A DNA stretch of 64,000 nucleotides from Neolewinella antarctica (GCF_011927835.1 NZ_JAATJH010000004.1:1-64000); one strand, 5' to 3'; numbered from the stretch's first letter, positions 1 to 9,679 are shown. A program made the numbers and translations. Notes: generated from the letters alone by a model not told the origin.

Positions 1-20
1 TAGGGCAAGTCATATCGGGA

Positions 21-296
21 ATGTGTAGTTACTTCCAAGATACGGACTTGCCCGTTTTTCTTGATTACACTATGCTAAACCTCCCCGGACCATTGTCTAA
101 AGAGGTGATCATTAAACTACTTAGTGATTTAGCTGGTTGCGAACTACCACTAGCTGAGGAGATCGTCCCCAGAGATGGTACGCTTCAAGCTGCGAAATAT
201 CATCATTTATTGGATGAAGAATGTCTAGCACACGATTATGCCAGCCTAAAACTTAGCGTAAAGGAAGTCTATGATTGGTTAAGATATATTATGTAG
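21..296 (+). CDS. small hypothetical protein or 3' end of a longer gene
   Basis: A 91-codon frame from an ATG at 21 ending in TAG at 294-296. The frame is also open upstream to the window edge, so this may be the C-terminal part of a larger protein. The product is acidic, with no signal peptide or membrane segment and no motif I recognise; a helical C-terminal half is plausible. The following 214 bases (297-510) hold no gene. Function unknown. Confidence 0.4.
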   Translation: MCSYFQDTDLPVFLDYTMLNLPGPLSKEVIIKLLSDLAGCELPLAEEIVPRDGTLQAAKYHHLLDEECLAHDYASLKLSVKEVYDWLRYIM

Positions 297-510
297 TGAA
301 AATTCCTTTCCTGGTCGAGTTGCTTTTAACATTTGTTTGTTATAAGCTTTTCTTCAGTATTGTATATGCAGGAGGCTTTCGGAACAGAATTGCCACGTTC
401 TCGCCTCAGTCATTATAATAAGTCATATGTCAACTCTATTGTTGAACTGCAAATTACAGAAGCAATTCTATTGTTTGAGTCTATACAAAATATAATGTGA
501 CTACCGTTCA

Positions 511-1848
511 TCATTCGCCCCCCGCCGCCGGCCGAATACTAGCCGTATAAGCCGTAGCCTCCACCTCCCGCTCGTACGGAACCACGACGTCGCTCACTTT
601 TTCCCGCAGCTGCTTGTATCCTTCCCAGTCGAATTTCTTCAGGAAGTCGCAGGCGGCAGTAACGCCCATTTTGAACAGTTTTACCTTATCCGCGGCGGGT
701 AGGCTGAAATTAATCCAGTCAATATCCTCCACGTTGATGTTGGAGATTAGTCGGATATAATCCTGATTTTTGAGGATAACGTCGTGGTCCCGCATCTGCT
801 GGGCGGCGGTGAAGCTGTTCCAGGCAATCTGAAAAATTGAATTGTTCTTTCGGAGTGACCGGCGGTCCACCCCGAGTTTTACGCCGAAGGTGGGCCGGGA
901 AGGCGCTTTACCGCCCTTCAGGTGGAAGACGTCGATCGGGAAATTTGACATCACGCCGCCATCTACCAAATACACCTTGTCGGGTATCTCGCCCAGGTGA
1001 AAAGCGGAATTGATGTCTTGCCATTTTTCAACTTGTGCCTTCTTTTCTTCCTCCGTGTTGCCCTTGGGTATACATTCCACAATCAGCGGATCGAAAAATA
1101 AGGGAATCGACGTGGAAGCCCGTACATAGTAAGCGGGATTGACGTTTTCGGGGTCGGCGAAGTACAGATCGCTCATACGCGGAAACTCCGCTTTGGTCTG
1201 AGTAGTCAGGTCAGAGGCGATGATGGAAAGACGGGCCTTTAGTCTGCGGCCGTACTTGTCTTCGAATTCTTGCTTCAACTGCTCGGGAATAATATTCATC
1301 CGCTCCATCAGCGCGGCGGTGGTACGGATGTCATACCTCTCGAAGACGGCTTTGAGCCACTTAAGAAATACTTCGCCCCGGTTGACGCCGAGTTCTTTGC
1401 GGATCAAAAAATCATCCACCTGCCTGAGTCCACTGGTAATTAATTCAAAAACACTAGCGTCGCCGCTGATGGTGTTAACTAAATCGATGGCATCGTCCCC
1501 GCCGTCTACGAACGCCATAAGGTCGACGTTGATCAACTCCTCCAGGATCCGGCACGACTTGGCTTCGTGTGGCTCGCCCACCACCCCGAGTAACGCCGTG
1601 TTGATGGAGCCGGCCGAAGTGCCCCCGAGGTTGATGAAGCGAATGCCTACTTCCTCTAGCACGTAGGTAAAGCCCACCAGCGCAATCCCCAGCACCCCGC
1701 CGCCTTCCTGTACCAAGTCGACGTACTGGTGGCCGGCTGCGTCGCGTACGTCGGAGACGTTTAGCCCACCGGTATTTTTGAGGTGGAGTTGGAGACTGTT
1801 TATTTCGCGGACTACGTCGGCGCAGGTGGTGAAATCTGTTGTTGACAT
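511..1848 (-). CDS. patatin-like phospholipase family protein
   Basis: Predicted serine acyl hydrolase of the patatin/RssA-like family, acting on lipids with a Ser-Asp dyad. In 445 aa the sequence shows the oxyanion-hole glycine run EGGG (about 48-51), the nucleophile elbow GTSAG with Ser78, and the DGG motif with the catalytic Asp near 296 (VYLVDGGVMSNFP). There is no signal peptide, so it is probably cytoplasmic. The frame extends upstream to a TTG at 1875, but the ATG at 1848 is the better start and the patatin domain follows it. It lies downstream of a large inverted-repeat hairpin (1965-2031) that separates it from the next minus-strand genes. The substrate cannot be told from sequence. 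Confidence 0.9.
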   Translation of the reverse strand: MSTTDFTTCADVVREINSLQLHLKNTGGLNVSDVRDAAGHQYVDLVQEGGGVLGIALVGFTYVLEEVGIRFINLGGTSAGSINTALLGVVGEPHEAKSCRILEELINVDLMAFVDGGDDAIDLVNTISGDASVFELITSGLRQVDDFLIRKELGVNRGEVFLKWLKAVFERYDIRTTAALMERMNIIPEQLKQEFEDKYGRRLKARLSIIASDLTTQTKAEFPRMSDLYFADPENVNPAYYVRASTSIPLFFDPLIVECIPKGNTEEEKKAQVEKWQDINSAFHLGEIPDKVYLVDGGVMSNFPIDVFHLKGGKAPSRPTFGVKLGVDRRSLRKNNSIFQIAWNSFTAAQQMRDHDVILKNQDYIRLISNINVEDIDWINFSLPAADKVKLFKMGVTAACDFLKKFDWEGYKQLREKVSDVVVPYEREVEATAYTASIRPAAGGE

Positions 1849-1964
1849 GTGTGTGTGTGGTTTAAATGAAACCAAGATAGGGCATATTTGAGTTTCTGTT
1901 AAACTCAGATATGTAAATGCACCAAAACAAATTCAGTATTTATTCAACTAACCTTGCTCCCTTC

Positions 1965-2031
1965 CCCATCTCCCCGGCACCCGCGTCCGCGCCAATTAAT
2001 GATGCGCGGCCGCGGGTGCAGGGGAGATGGG
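1965..2031. repeat. large hairpin made of two inverted GC-rich dispersed repeats
   Basis: Two 29-nt arms (1965-1993 and 2003-2031) are inverted copies with three mismatches around an AT-rich loop. Each arm carries the dispersed element GGCACCCGCGNCCGCGCC plus the same 11-nt flank CCCATCTCCCC. It lies in the 262-bp spacer between two minus-strand genes, so it could act as a terminator or processing hairpin. It is the only place where two copies of the repeat form a near-perfect cruciform. Confidence 0.85.
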
Positions 2032-2110
2032 TAAGGCAAAGGCAGTACGTCAACCCCCAAACGGTAAGACCAAGACCGACTACGGTTATCTCTTTTAAAT
2101 GAACTTAAAC

Positions 2111-2926
2111 TTAATACCGCAACGCTTCTATCGTTCCAATACCCACCTGGTCCAAATACTCCACGTAAGGGTCAGCTATCTTATACCCAGTCTTGTGCAG
2201 CGCCAGGGCTTTCTCCTTATGCACGTTAAACTGCTCCTCGTCCCGTTTTTGCTTAGCTAGGAAAGCCAAGTAATACCGACACTCGGCTATGTCGTAATTC
2301 TCCAGTTGCAGATTAAGGTATTTCTCCGCGAGGTCGTAATCGCCCCGGTCCAAATAAGCCGCCCCCAGGTGGAGGTAATCGTATTTTTCCACGTAATACT
2401 TCGGCCGGGCCAGGCAGTTTTTCATGACGGAGATGGCGGCGTCGACGTCCCCCAGCCCGCGGTAACACAGTCCCTTTACGAACCGTAGGTTATAATCCCC
2501 GTTGGCGGAAAAGCCGATGATGCCGGGGATGGTACTTTCCAGGTACTCGATGTCGGCGATGGCACCCTGGTAATCCCGGAAAAACTGGAACCTGCACCAC
2601 CCGCGGTAGCCGATGTTGTCGAGCGTATCGTAGGTCACCGCGTTGTCGATCAATTCTTTCCAGGTCACGAAATCCCCGCTCTTAAGGTAGGCCGTGGATT
2701 TGGCCCGGTACGCGTGGGCGAAGGTGGGGTCGATCGCCAGGGCGGTATCCAGAATTTCTTGGTATTCTTTGCTAAACTGGTAGTAAAAGCGGGTCTTTTC
2801 GCTTTGTTGGCACGCCGCGTATTTCGTGAGGTCGCCCTGCGCCTTGTAGGCTTCGCAGTTGGGTTGGGCCGCTAAGGGGCTGCCCCACCAAGTGAGGAGT
2901 AGGAGCGGTAGTAAGTACGTTCTCAT
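2111..2926 (-). CDS. exported TPR-like repeat protein
   Basis: 271 aa with an N-terminal signal peptide (MRTYLLPLLLLTWWGSPLAAQ) and helical repeats of tetratricopeptide type through about residues 55-245. Recurrent patterns include AYRAKSTAYLKSGDF, GLCYRGLGDVDAAI and LGAAYLDRGDYDLAEKYL. TPRs usually mediate protein-protein contacts; here the protein would be periplasmic or outer-membrane associated. Its ATG overlaps the TGA of the upstream gene by 4 bases (ATGA), so the two are probably translationally coupled. No enzymatic motif is visible. Confidence 0.8.
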   Translation of the reverse strand: MRTYLLPLLLLTWWGSPLAAQPNCEAYKAQGDLTKYAACQQSEKTRFYYQFSKEYQEILDTALAIDPTFAHAYRAKSTAYLKSGDFVTWKELIDNAVTYDTLDNIGYRGWCRFQFFRDYQGAIADIEYLESTIPGIIGFSANGDYNLRFVKGLCYRGLGDVDAAISVMKNCLARPKYYVEKYDYLHLGAAYLDRGDYDLAEKYLNLQLENYDIAECRYYLAFLAKQKRDEEQFNVHKEKALALHKTGYKIADPYVEYLDQVGIGTIEALRY

Positions 2927-3438
2927 GGCAGCAATTCTTTTATTTCTCCGTCGACCAGTTTGACGGTGATGTACTGGTAGTAGTCAAGGCTATCCCCGCC
3001 GTCCGTCACCATGGGTTCCCACCCGTCGAGGCTTTTGACGATTGCGAGTATGTCATCGGCGAGCGTTTCGTCGAGCTCCATTTCCGCGTAAGTTAAATCA
3101 GCGCTCAGCAGACGGAATCTGCCACTCTCGCCCCGACAGTTCACGATGAACCGCACCCGGACCCATCCGGAAGTCGTCGTGTCCCGGGCAACAAAATTCT
3201 CCCGGAACGCCTCCCGAATGGCCTGCTTTCCCCCGGTGTATTTTAGTCCCTTCCCAATGTTGAAATACTGCATGGTTGCGGACTCGTCGTTGCAGAGGGT
3301 GAAGCTTTCGGCGTCGGTGCTGAGGTCTTGCTGGCTGTCACCGACGTGGCGGAGGTAGCTGGAGTCGTTGTTGCACGAATAGCACAGACCGGCGGCCAGT
3401 ACCAGATACACGCCTACTTTGCGTACGAAACTATTCAT
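2923..3438 (-). CDS. small lipoprotein with a TonB-C-like domain
   Basis: From the ATG at 3438 the product is 171 aa and begins with a lipoprotein signal (MNSFVRKVGVYLVLAAGLCYSC). An in-frame ATG at 3543 would bury that signal 35 residues inside the protein, so 3438 is preferred. The C-terminal half (GWVRVRFIVNCRGESGRF and a following DILAIVKSLDGWEP segment) resembles the TonB C-terminal fold seen in many Bacteroidota exported proteins. It is first in a two-gene unit with the TPR protein. The domain call is by pattern only and should be treated as tentative. Confidence 0.6.
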   Translation of the reverse strand: MNSFVRKVGVYLVLAAGLCYSCNNDSSYLRHVGDSQQDLSTDAESFTLCNDESATMQYFNIGKGLKYTGGKQAIREAFRENFVARDTTTSGWVRVRFIVNCRGESGRFRLLSADLTYAEMELDETLADDILAIVKSLDGWEPMVTDGGDSLDYYQYITVKLVDGEIKELLP

Positions 3439-3567
3439 CGGATTAAATTGATTGTCATAAATATTATGGTCGAGGCTGGCCGATGTTTCCGCTTGTTTAA
3501 AATTTTGGCGTGGTTCGTACCGTTGCTGACGGTCGGCGTGCATTTTTAAACATCCTGCTGATGATCG

Positions 3568-4647
3568 TCAGTACAAGTTGTCAATTTGATTCTTTTGAAT
3601 AGCCTGCCAAGCGGTGTCGCAACAAAGCGCGGAAGCTTGGTTCAGCTGCGCAAACTTAGGGTCGCTAGTATGGCCGTGTTTATAGCGGTAGTAAATCTGC
3701 TGTGCGATTACCGCGATCTTGAAGAGCCCGTAGGCGTAATAAAAAGTAAGGTTGTCGATGTTCCTGCCGCTCTTCAGCGCGTACTGCTGTACGATATCCG
3801 ACCGGCTTGGGTTTCCCTGCAGTACGGTGGGGGAGGACAGCCCCCGTTTCATCAAGACGGGGTCGTGCTCCGTTATCCAGTACCCCAAAGACGTTCCCAG
3901 GTCCATCAGGGGGTCGCCCAGCGTACACATCTCCCAATCCAGAACAGCCGAAATGTTTTTCCATTCATCGTTTTCGAAGACGACGTTATCGTATTTAAAA
4001 TCATTGTGGATGAGCGTATGATCGTATTCTTTTGGCTGGTGATCATTCATCCACGTCATCACCTTTTTGGCCGATGGAACGTTCTCGGTTGCCGCGGCCA
4101 AATACTGCTTACCCCAATTACGCACCTGACGTTCTACGTAGCCCGCCGGTCTGCCGAGTTCGGATAGCCCCGCCGCTTTGTAATCGATTTGGTGGAACTC
4201 GACAAAGGCGTCCACCCAGGTACCGGAGATAGTTTTAAATTCTTCGGGAGAAATGTTGCGCGCGCGGGCGGAGGAGGCCGTCAGAATGGTGCCTTCAACT
4301 TTCTCCATGAGGTAAAACGGCGCACCCAGAATTGCCGGGTCTCCGTTGAAGGCATACACTTTAGGGCTCTTCCCGTAAAAGGAATTTAATTGTTTCAGTA
4401 CCTTAAACTCCCGACTCATGTCGTGGCCCCGTTTGGGCGCCGCGAAGGGTGGTCGCCGCAGGACGTACGCTTTGTCTTCCGTTTTCAGCAGGTAGGTTAG
4501 GTTGGAATAACCGTTGGTGAATTGCTTTACTTCCAAATCGGTGTTTATTCCGGAAATCAGCGCGTGCTCCAGCATAAAGACCTTGAGCTGAGCCGTATCT
4601 ATTTCCTCGCCTTCCCGGACCGGGCGCAAATTCTTTTCGTTAGACAT
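3568..4647 (-). CDS. aminoglycoside-phosphotransferase-like kinase (ACAD10/11-type)
   Basis: 359-aa APH-fold protein. It shows the Brenner-type catalytic motif HNDFKYDN (His214, Asp216, Asn221) and the metal-binding Asp237 in [12 protein letters not shown]. Proteins of this subgroup are found beside, or fused to, acyl-CoA dehydrogenases (as in eukaryotic ACAD10/11), where phosphorylation of 4-hydroxyacyl-CoA has been shown. The ATG at 4647 overlaps the stop of the upstream acyl-CoA dehydrogenase by 8 bases, which supports that role over antibiotic resistance. It is last in a three-gene unit with the SDR and the dehydrogenase. Substrate inferred from context only. Confidence 0.88.
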   Translation of the reverse strand: MSNEKNLRPVREGEEIDTAQLKVFMLEHALISGINTDLEVKQFTNGYSNLTYLLKTEDKAYVLRRPPFAAPKRGHDMSREFKVLKQLNSFYGKSPKVYAFNGDPAILGAPFYLMEKVEGTILTASSARARNISPEEFKTISGTWVDAFVEFHQIDYKAAGLSELGRPAGYVERQVRNWGKQYLAAATENVPSAKKVMTWMNDHQPKEYDHTLIHNDFKYDNVVFENDEWKNISAVLDWEMCTLGDPLMDLGTSLGYWITEHDPVLMKRGLSSPTVLQGNPSRSDIVQQYALKSGRNIDNLTFYYAYGLFKIAVIAQQIYYRYKHGHTSDPKFAQLNQASALCCDTAWQAIQKNQIDNLY

Positions 4648-5866
4648 GCGTATTGTTTACGTACTTCTTGATGGTGTTTTTGCCAAGCTGACTCATGTGC
4701 ACTTCGTCCGGACCGTCCGCCAGCCGCAAGATGCGCGCCGCCGCGAAGAAGTGGGCCAGGGGCGTATCGCTTCCTACACCTTGTCCACCCAGTATCTGAA
4801 TGGCGCGGTCGATCACGCCCAGGGCCATTCGCGGCGTTACGATCTTAATCATTGCAATGAGGTCTTTCGCTTCCTTATTCCCCACTTTATCCATCTTATC
4901 CGCTGCGGACAGTACCAGTAAACGCGTCTGTTCGATCTCGCAGGCGGACAGGGCGATCTCTTGCCGGATGCTGCTGTAAGTGTCCAACGTTCTACCGAAC
5001 GGCTTCCGTTGTACGGTCCGTTGCGCCATGATCTCCAGTGAACGCTGCGCCATCCCGATCAGGCGCATGCAATGGTGGATGCGGCCCGGGCCTAAACGTC
5101 CCTGCGCGATTTCAAAACCGCGACCTTCACCCAGGAGCAAATTGGCTTTGGGTACGCGGACGTCGTCCAGCACAATCTCCGCGTGGCCTTCCGGCGAGTC
5201 GGTATAGCCAAAAACGCTGAGGGCTCGCTCGATCTTTAGCCCGGGTGTATCCATCGGCACCAGGATCATGCTCTGCTGCACGTGCCGCTCCGCGTTGAAA
5301 TCGGTCTTACCCATCACGATCGCGACCTTACACGTGGGGTCCATCCCTCCGGACGACCACCACTTTCGGCCGTTGATCACGTAGTCGTCGCCGTCGCGGG
5401 TGATGGAGGTTTCGATGTTGGTGGCATCCGAAGACGCTACGTCTGGCTCCGTCATTAGGAAAGCCGAGCGGATGTCTCCGTTGAGTAGCGGCGTCAGCCA
5501 CCGTTCCTGCTGGGCCGGCGTTCCGTATTTCGCAAGCACCTCCATGTTCCCCGTATCCGGAGCGCTGCAGTTGAAGATTTCGGACGACCAGAGAATGCGG
5601 CCCATTATTTCCGCCAGGGGGGCGTATTCCAGGTTCGAAAGCCCCGGGCTTAAGTCTCCGTAGGCATGTGGGAGGAAAACGTTCCACAGCCCGGCGTCAT
5701 TTGCTTTTTGCTTGAGGGCTTCCAGTCCCGGCCAGCGTTTCCAGGCGTTGGCTGGGTTTTGGTGAAATGACTCGATCTCCTCTTCAATTGGGAGCACGTG
5801 GGTCTCCATGAAATCTTTTAGTTTCTTCTGTAGGGCTATTGACTTGTCGCTGTATTCAAAATTCAT
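4640..5866 (-). CDS. acyl-CoA dehydrogenase family protein
   Basis: 408-aa flavoenzyme that oxidises acyl-CoA at the alpha-beta bond. Landmarks are the N-terminal helical domain, the beta-domain motif [25 protein letters not shown], and the C-terminal catalytic-base motif [10 protein letters not shown] with Glu388. Length is usual for the family. It overlaps the downstream APH-like kinase by 8 bases. Together with the SDR this suggests a branch of fatty-acid or hydroxy-acid beta-oxidation. The ATG at 5866 is well placed relative to the first family-conserved helix. Confidence 0.93.
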   Translation of the reverse strand: MNFEYSDKSIALQKKLKDFMETHVLPIEEEIESFHQNPANAWKRWPGLEALKQKANDAGLWNVFLPHAYGDLSPGLSNLEYAPLAEIMGRILWSSEIFNCSAPDTGNMEVLAKYGTPAQQERWLTPLLNGDIRSAFLMTEPDVASSDATNIETSITRDGDDYVINGRKWWSSGGMDPTCKVAIVMGKTDFNAERHVQQSMILVPMDTPGLKIERALSVFGYTDSPEGHAEIVLDDVRVPKANLLLGEGRGFEIAQGRLGPGRIHHCMRLIGMAQRSLEIMAQRTVQRKPFGRTLDTYSSIRQEIALSACEIEQTRLLVLSAADKMDKVGNKEAKDLIAMIKIVTPRMALGVIDRAIQILGGQGVGSDTPLAHFFAAARILRLADGPDEVHMSQLGKNTIKKYVNNTHV

Positions 5867-5940
5867 GATCCTTCTTTAATAAAAAAATTCTTTAAACCGA
5901 TTATACTAGATGCATTTCCATGGAATTGTGTTTTGTACAG

Positions 5941-6031
5941 ATTTTTCGCCACACAGACACAAAAGCACAGAAAACTTATATTTAACTGCGCTAAAGTACC
6001 TTTTGCTTTTTTTGTGATTTTGTGGCAAAAT
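5941..6031. repeat. imperfect inverted repeat in the ACAD-SDR spacer
   Basis: A 'gccacacagacacaaaagcacag'-like stretch at about 5948-5970 is repeated in inverted orientation at about 5999-6028. It lies in the 192-bp spacer between the SDR and the acyl-CoA dehydrogenase. The text resembles a low-complexity CCACAAAGACACAAAG-type filler seen in many Bacteroidota genomes. Possible stem-loop; no function is assigned. Confidence 0.45.
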
Positions 6032-6058
6032 CCAATTATGCATGACCGGACATTCTAT

Positions 6059-6832
6059 TTACCCCGAAATCAAATACCCACCATCAGCAGCATAAACGCC
6101 GCCGGTCATGTAAGCGCCGGCGTCGGAGGCCAACAGCATAACGATGCCGGCCATTTCGTCCGGTTCCGCCATTCTCCGTAGCGGTACCACACTCGTGTAC
6201 TGTTTAACCATTTGCTCGTTCGACCACAGGCTTTCGCTGAATTTTGTTTTCACCAGCCCCGGGCAGACCACGTTGGACCGGATGCCGTAGCGGCCCCACT
6301 CCTTGGCCTGGTTTTTAGTCAGCATGATCAGGGCAGATTTTGTCATGCTGTATAATCCCAGTCTAAATCCGGGGTGAATACCTTCTACGGAGGAGATGTT
6401 GATGATACTGCCTCCGCCGCTGGCTTTTAGGTGTGGCTGGACTAAATTGGAAAGTATCCACGGTGCCTTGACGTTAACGCTCATGATCTTATCGAAAACG
6501 GCTTCGTCGGCGGCTTCCAGTGGCCCGTAGAAGGGATTGATGGCGGCGTTATTTACCAGGATGTCAATTCGGCCATACGTATCCATCGTCTTGGCGATGA
6601 GTTGCTCCCGCTGGTCGCCGTCACCGATGTGGCACGCAATGCCTATGGCCTCCAAACCAGCCTCCGTGAGCTCTTTTGCAACGGCGTCTACGGCGTCTTG
6701 CTTTCTACTGCTGATGACGACTTTAGCTCCGCTTTCGGCGAGCCCCCGGGCAATGGACAGGCCGATGCCCTTGCTCGACCCCGTGACGATGGCCACTTTT
6801 CCGGATAGGTCGAATGTTGATTTTATACTCAT
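6059..6832 (-). CDS. short-chain dehydrogenase/reductase (SDR)
   Basis: Classical SDR of 257 aa from the ATG at 6832; the frame runs upstream to 6904 but without family sequence. It shows the cofactor motif TGSSKGIG (17-24), NNA (94-96), catalytic Ser around 147-148, Tyr161 and Lys165 in YSMTK, and a C-terminal TGGVYAADGG. It would reduce or oxidise a hydroxy/keto substrate with NAD(P). Position upstream of the acyl-CoA dehydrogenase and APH-like kinase suggests a hydroxyacyl- or ketoacyl-type substrate. A 192-bp spacer separates it from the dehydrogenase. Confidence 0.92.
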   Translation of the reverse strand: MSIKSTFDLSGKVAIVTGSSKGIGLSIARGLAESGAKVVISSRKQDAVDAVAKELTEAGLEAIGIACHIGDGDQREQLIAKTMDTYGRIDILVNNAAINPFYGPLEAADEAVFDKIMSVNVKAPWILSNLVQPHLKASGGGSIINISSVEGIHPGFRLGLYSMTKSALIMLTKNQAKEWGRYGIRSNVVCPGLVKTKFSESLWSNEQMVKQYTSVVPLRRMAEPDEMAGIVMLLASDAGAYMTGGVYAADGGYLISG

Positions 6833-7225
6833 GTGTTTCTTAAATTTCGTGCTTACTTGAATTGCGAACGCGTTGAATGGACGCGTAGTGCTTCTAAAAT
6901 GCACCCAAGATACGACTTCAACTCAGGGTTATAATACGATCAATTTGTGTACTTAGCGTACAGTCTTTACCAAAACCTTCATTTTGGTTTTGCTACATCT
7001 TTGAACGAAAAGTAATTAGCTGGCGAAACTAATTTTACTGCTGCATCAGTAGTGATTACGGTTAGTTAATTCGCGTGGTAGCCTTTGTTGCCGTACGTGT
7101 CGACTATTCAAAAACGGCGATACGATGAAATCGACTTTGGTCAGAAGGCTGAGTCAGTCAAAGTTTTACCCGACCCGCCGTTACCTTATCCCCACAAACG
7201 CGAGTACCCAGGAAATACCCCTGGT
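6833..7225. other. intergenic region with a small hairpin
   Basis: 393 bases between divergent genes, so it should hold promoters for both. A small inverted repeat CAAAACC/GGTTTTG lies at 6971-6992, followed by TACATCTTTG, which only loosely resembles a Bacteroidota -7 box. The frame of the plus-strand gene is open from a TTG at 7085 but carries no recognisable coding sequence before 7226. Nothing else seen. Confidence 0.35.
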
Positions 7226-8062
7226 ATGCATAAGCTAACGCTCCTTCTCTTCCTCTTCAGTTTACTCTGCGGAACTACCTCCTTCGCCCAGCGTATCGCC
7301 GGCAAAATCACGGATGAGAACGATGAGACCATCGCCTACGCCACCGTATACGCCCCCGCCGCGGCAACTGGCGTACTGACCGACGAGGAGGGAAACTTCA
7401 CCATCGACCTGAAACAGATTCCGGATTCTAGTAAACTGCAATTCTCCTGCATCGGCTACGAAACCAGGGTGCTGACGGCGGGGGACGTCCGTGACGGGGG
7501 AGTCTCTCGTACAATCCAACTAACGGCAACGAACTACGTACTTAGCACCGCCGAAGTCGCCGCGGCCCGGATCGAGTACAAACGCAAGCGGCTCGGCATG
7601 CCCGGCATTATGAACGGCACCTACCTCTACCGTCCCTCCGCTGAGCGGCGGGTTTACGAAATTGGAACCATTCTTACCCCGGATAAGTCCGCGCGGTTGG
7701 AAGAAGTGATTATCCGCGTCCGTTCCATGAAGGCAGACTCCGTACTGTTGGACATTAATATTTACGATGTCAACTTGGGTCTGGTCGGTGCTCCCCTGTT
7801 GCGGGAGCGCATCTTTTTGCGGTTGGGTAGTGAGGATGTTCGTAAGGACATCAACGTCGATCTGTCGGCGCAGCGGATTCAGGTGGACCGAGCGTTTCTG
7901 GTCACTTTTCGGGTCCTGGACGTTGTCGGGTTGTTCGATGGAATAAATCTTGCCGCCAAAACGGGTTACGGGAGGGGCTTCGCACGCGCGTCTGACGGTC
8001 GGTGGAAGGATACTTATATGACACCCAATATTCGAGCAAGGGTTGGCTACGCTAAGGAATGA
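7226..8062 (+). CDS. exported protein with carboxypeptidase-regulatory-like domain
   Basis: 278 aa from the ATG at 7226, immediately followed by a signal peptide (MHKLTLLLFLFSLLCGTTSFAQ). A CarboxypepD_reg-like beta-sandwich (IAGKITDENDETIAYATVY...GVLTDEEGNFTIDL, about 24-105) follows, the fold often found at the N-terminus of Bacteroidota outer-membrane and peptidase-associated proteins. The rest (about 115-278) is beta-rich and unassigned. The open frame runs upstream to a TTG at 7085, but the signal peptide settles the start. Probably surface or periplasmic; role unknown. Confidence 0.8.
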   Translation: MHKLTLLLFLFSLLCGTTSFAQRIAGKITDENDETIAYATVYAPAAATGVLTDEEGNFTIDLKQIPDSSKLQFSCIGYETRVLTAGDVRDGGVSRTIQLTATNYVLSTAEVAAARIEYKRKRLGMPGIMNGTYLYRPSAERRVYEIGTILTPDKSARLEEVIIRVRSMKADSVLLDINIYDVNLGLVGAPLLRERIFLRLGSEDVRKDINVDLSAQRIQVDRAFLVTFRVLDVVGLFDGINLAAKTGYGRGFARASDGRWKDTYMTPNIRARVGYAKE

Positions 8063-8343
8063 TGTGGGACAGATTTTACTCGGGTACGTGATGTCACCGT
8101 GTCGATCTCAGCCTTCGCTGATCGTGGGCGGGGTAAATGCTTACATCACCGGAAAAAGGATGGGGGAATTCGCTTCGTAGTAACTTTTGAAGTACTAGCG
8201 ATCCAGCGCACTATTGACGGTAACTTTCACCAGAACCTAGCAATTAACGAGAACGGAAATAGCTGGTAATGATAATCCCTTACCGACGTAATGGTGGTGG
8301 GGAAGACAAGTAATGACATCATTTGAGTAACTACTTCCCACAA
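8063..8343. other. intergenic region, nothing recognised
   Basis: About 280 bases between the 7226 gene and the terminator hairpin at 8344. No coding-like frame, repeat copy or RNA gene was recognised. Confidence 0.4.
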
Positions 8344-8400
8344 TAAAAAAAGCCTTCCAACTTACCCGGAAGCAAAGCTTCGTGGGTAGGTTGAAAGGCT
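8344..8400 (-). terminator. strong rho-independent terminator
   Basis: A long stem of about 17 bp (8351-8368 pairing with 8383-8400, one or two mismatches) encloses an inner GAAGC-AAA-GCTTC hairpin. On the minus strand it is followed by a run of T (complement of 8344-8350). It sits 40 bases downstream of the stop codon of the 8441-9679 gene and is oriented to end that transcript. Confidence 0.88.
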
Positions 8401-8440
8401 GCTGATTCATTCCTCAAGGAAAACCTCTGGGGGAATAAGT

Positions 8441-9679
8441 TTATTTGCCACCACGGCCACCTCCTCTGCTGGAGGAAGAACGGCTGCTGGAGCCACTGCT
8501 GCGGCTGGACGAGGAACTACGGCTACTGGATGAGCTACTCCGGGTGCTGGAAGAACTGCTCCGGCTCGGCGTGTAACTACTACGGGTGCTGGAAGAACTC
8601 CGGCTCGGGGTGTAGCTGCGGGTACTACGCGATGATGAGGTGGAGCGGCTCGGCGTGACGGTACGGCTCCGGCTCGGGGTGTAACTGCGGGTGCTACGGC
8701 TGGGCTGAGCGGAACGGGTAGTGGGCGTCGTCGCGCGAGTAGCGGACCGGGTGGTGGGACGAACGGTCGTGCGGGACTTGTCAATCCGTCCGTTACTACT
8801 ACGGGTAGTGGAGCGGGTGCTCGTCGGGCGGTTGCTGGCGCGGGTCGCAGTGGAACGGCCCCGGGTGGAGCGGCCGGAAGTGGTCGCTGACTTGTCGTAG
8901 GGGTTGGTGTTGGTACCGGTGCTTCTCGTGGCGTTAGACCGACTGATGCGATCAGCAATTGATGTAGTACTACCACGTGGGGTGCTGGTGGTGCGACGGT
9001 TGCTCAGGTTGGCGGTGCTGTTGCCAACCGTGTAGCTAGTGCCCGCGAACGAAGGGGGGCAGTAGTAGCCACCGCCGAAGCCGCCGCCACCAAAGCTGTT
9101 GAAGCCGCCGCCACCGAAGTTATTGAAGCCTCCACCGAAATTGTTGAAGCCGCCGCCGAAGTTATTGAAACCTCCACCGAAGTTGTTAAAGCCACGGTTG
9201 AAACGGTTACCGTAGGGGCTGTTCCAGGAATTAAAGCCATTTCTGGGGCCAAAATTATTAACGGCAATAATTTGCGGTCCGTAGGGGGTCAGGACGCGCT
9301 GGTAAGCAACGTTGGGCGTGTTGTAGATCAACACCGTGTTGAAGTTGTTGCGGAAAACCGGGTCGTAATATCCGGCGTCCACGTAGTAAGGATCGTAGTA
9401 GTTGAAGTTACCGACCGGGCGGCGGAAACGGCGAATGCGGCTGGCGTATTCATAATCGGAAGCGGCATCGACGGCGTCGCCTTCGTAATAGGAATCGTTG
9501 TCAACGTCGTCGGCGACGGCCGGCTGGGCGTAGTCCTCAGCGACGTAGTCGTTGCTGTAAGAAAACTCCTGGTCGGAGGGGCTGAAGTAGACGTCGTCGT
9601 ACTGCGCCACGGCCGGGGCGGCGGCGAAGACCAGCGCGAGCGTGGCCAGTACGGAGGGTAGTGCAAAAGACTTTTTCAT
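8441..9679 (-). CDS. exported low-complexity Gly/Asn/Phe and Ser/Arg/Thr-rich protein
   Basis: 412 aa from the ATG at 9679 (signal peptide MKKSFALPSVLATLALVFAAAPAVAQ). After an acidic Tyr/Asp-rich segment and an aromatic region comes a run of four GGGFNNF heptads plus glycine-rich variants. The C-terminal ~170 residues are almost entirely Ser, Thr, Arg and Pro (YTPSRS and SSSSTR repeats) ending in GGGRGGK. The tail is very basic. No enzyme domain is visible. It may be a surface or matrix protein binding polyanions; this is inference from composition. A strong terminator follows. The frame upstream of 9679 is not needed. Confidence 0.75.
   Translation of the reverse strand: MKKSFALPSVLATLALVFAAAPAVAQYDDVYFSPSDQEFSYSNDYVAEDYAQPAVADDVDNDSYYEGDAVDAASDYEYASRIRRFRRPVGNFNYYDPYYVDAGYYDPVFRNNFNTVLIYNTPNVAYQRVLTPYGPQIIAVNNFGPRNGFNSWNSPYGNRFNRGFNNFGGGFNNFGGGFNNFGGGFNNFGGGGFNSFGGGGFGGGYYCPPSFAGTSYTVGNSTANLSNRRTTSTPRGSTTSIADRISRSNATRSTGTNTNPYDKSATTSGRSTRGRSTATRASNRPTSTRSTTRSSNGRIDKSRTTVRPTTRSATRATTPTTRSAQPSRSTRSYTPSRSRTVTPSRSTSSSRSTRSYTPSRSSSSTRSSYTPSRSSSSSTRSSSSSSRSSSSSRSSGSSSRSSSSRGGGRGGK

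Noticed and set aside
1917-2102. 61-codon plus-strand open frame
   Set aside because: It runs through the large inverted-repeat hairpin and has no protein-like features.
8407-8976. Pro/Ala-rich 189-codon frame opposite codon phase to the Ser/Arg-rich gene
   Set aside because: A shadow of the low-complexity tail in another frame.
9060-9200. Regular ~21-bp repeats that could suggest a CRISPR-like array
   Set aside because: They are GGGFNNF heptad codons inside the exported protein gene; there are no spacers.
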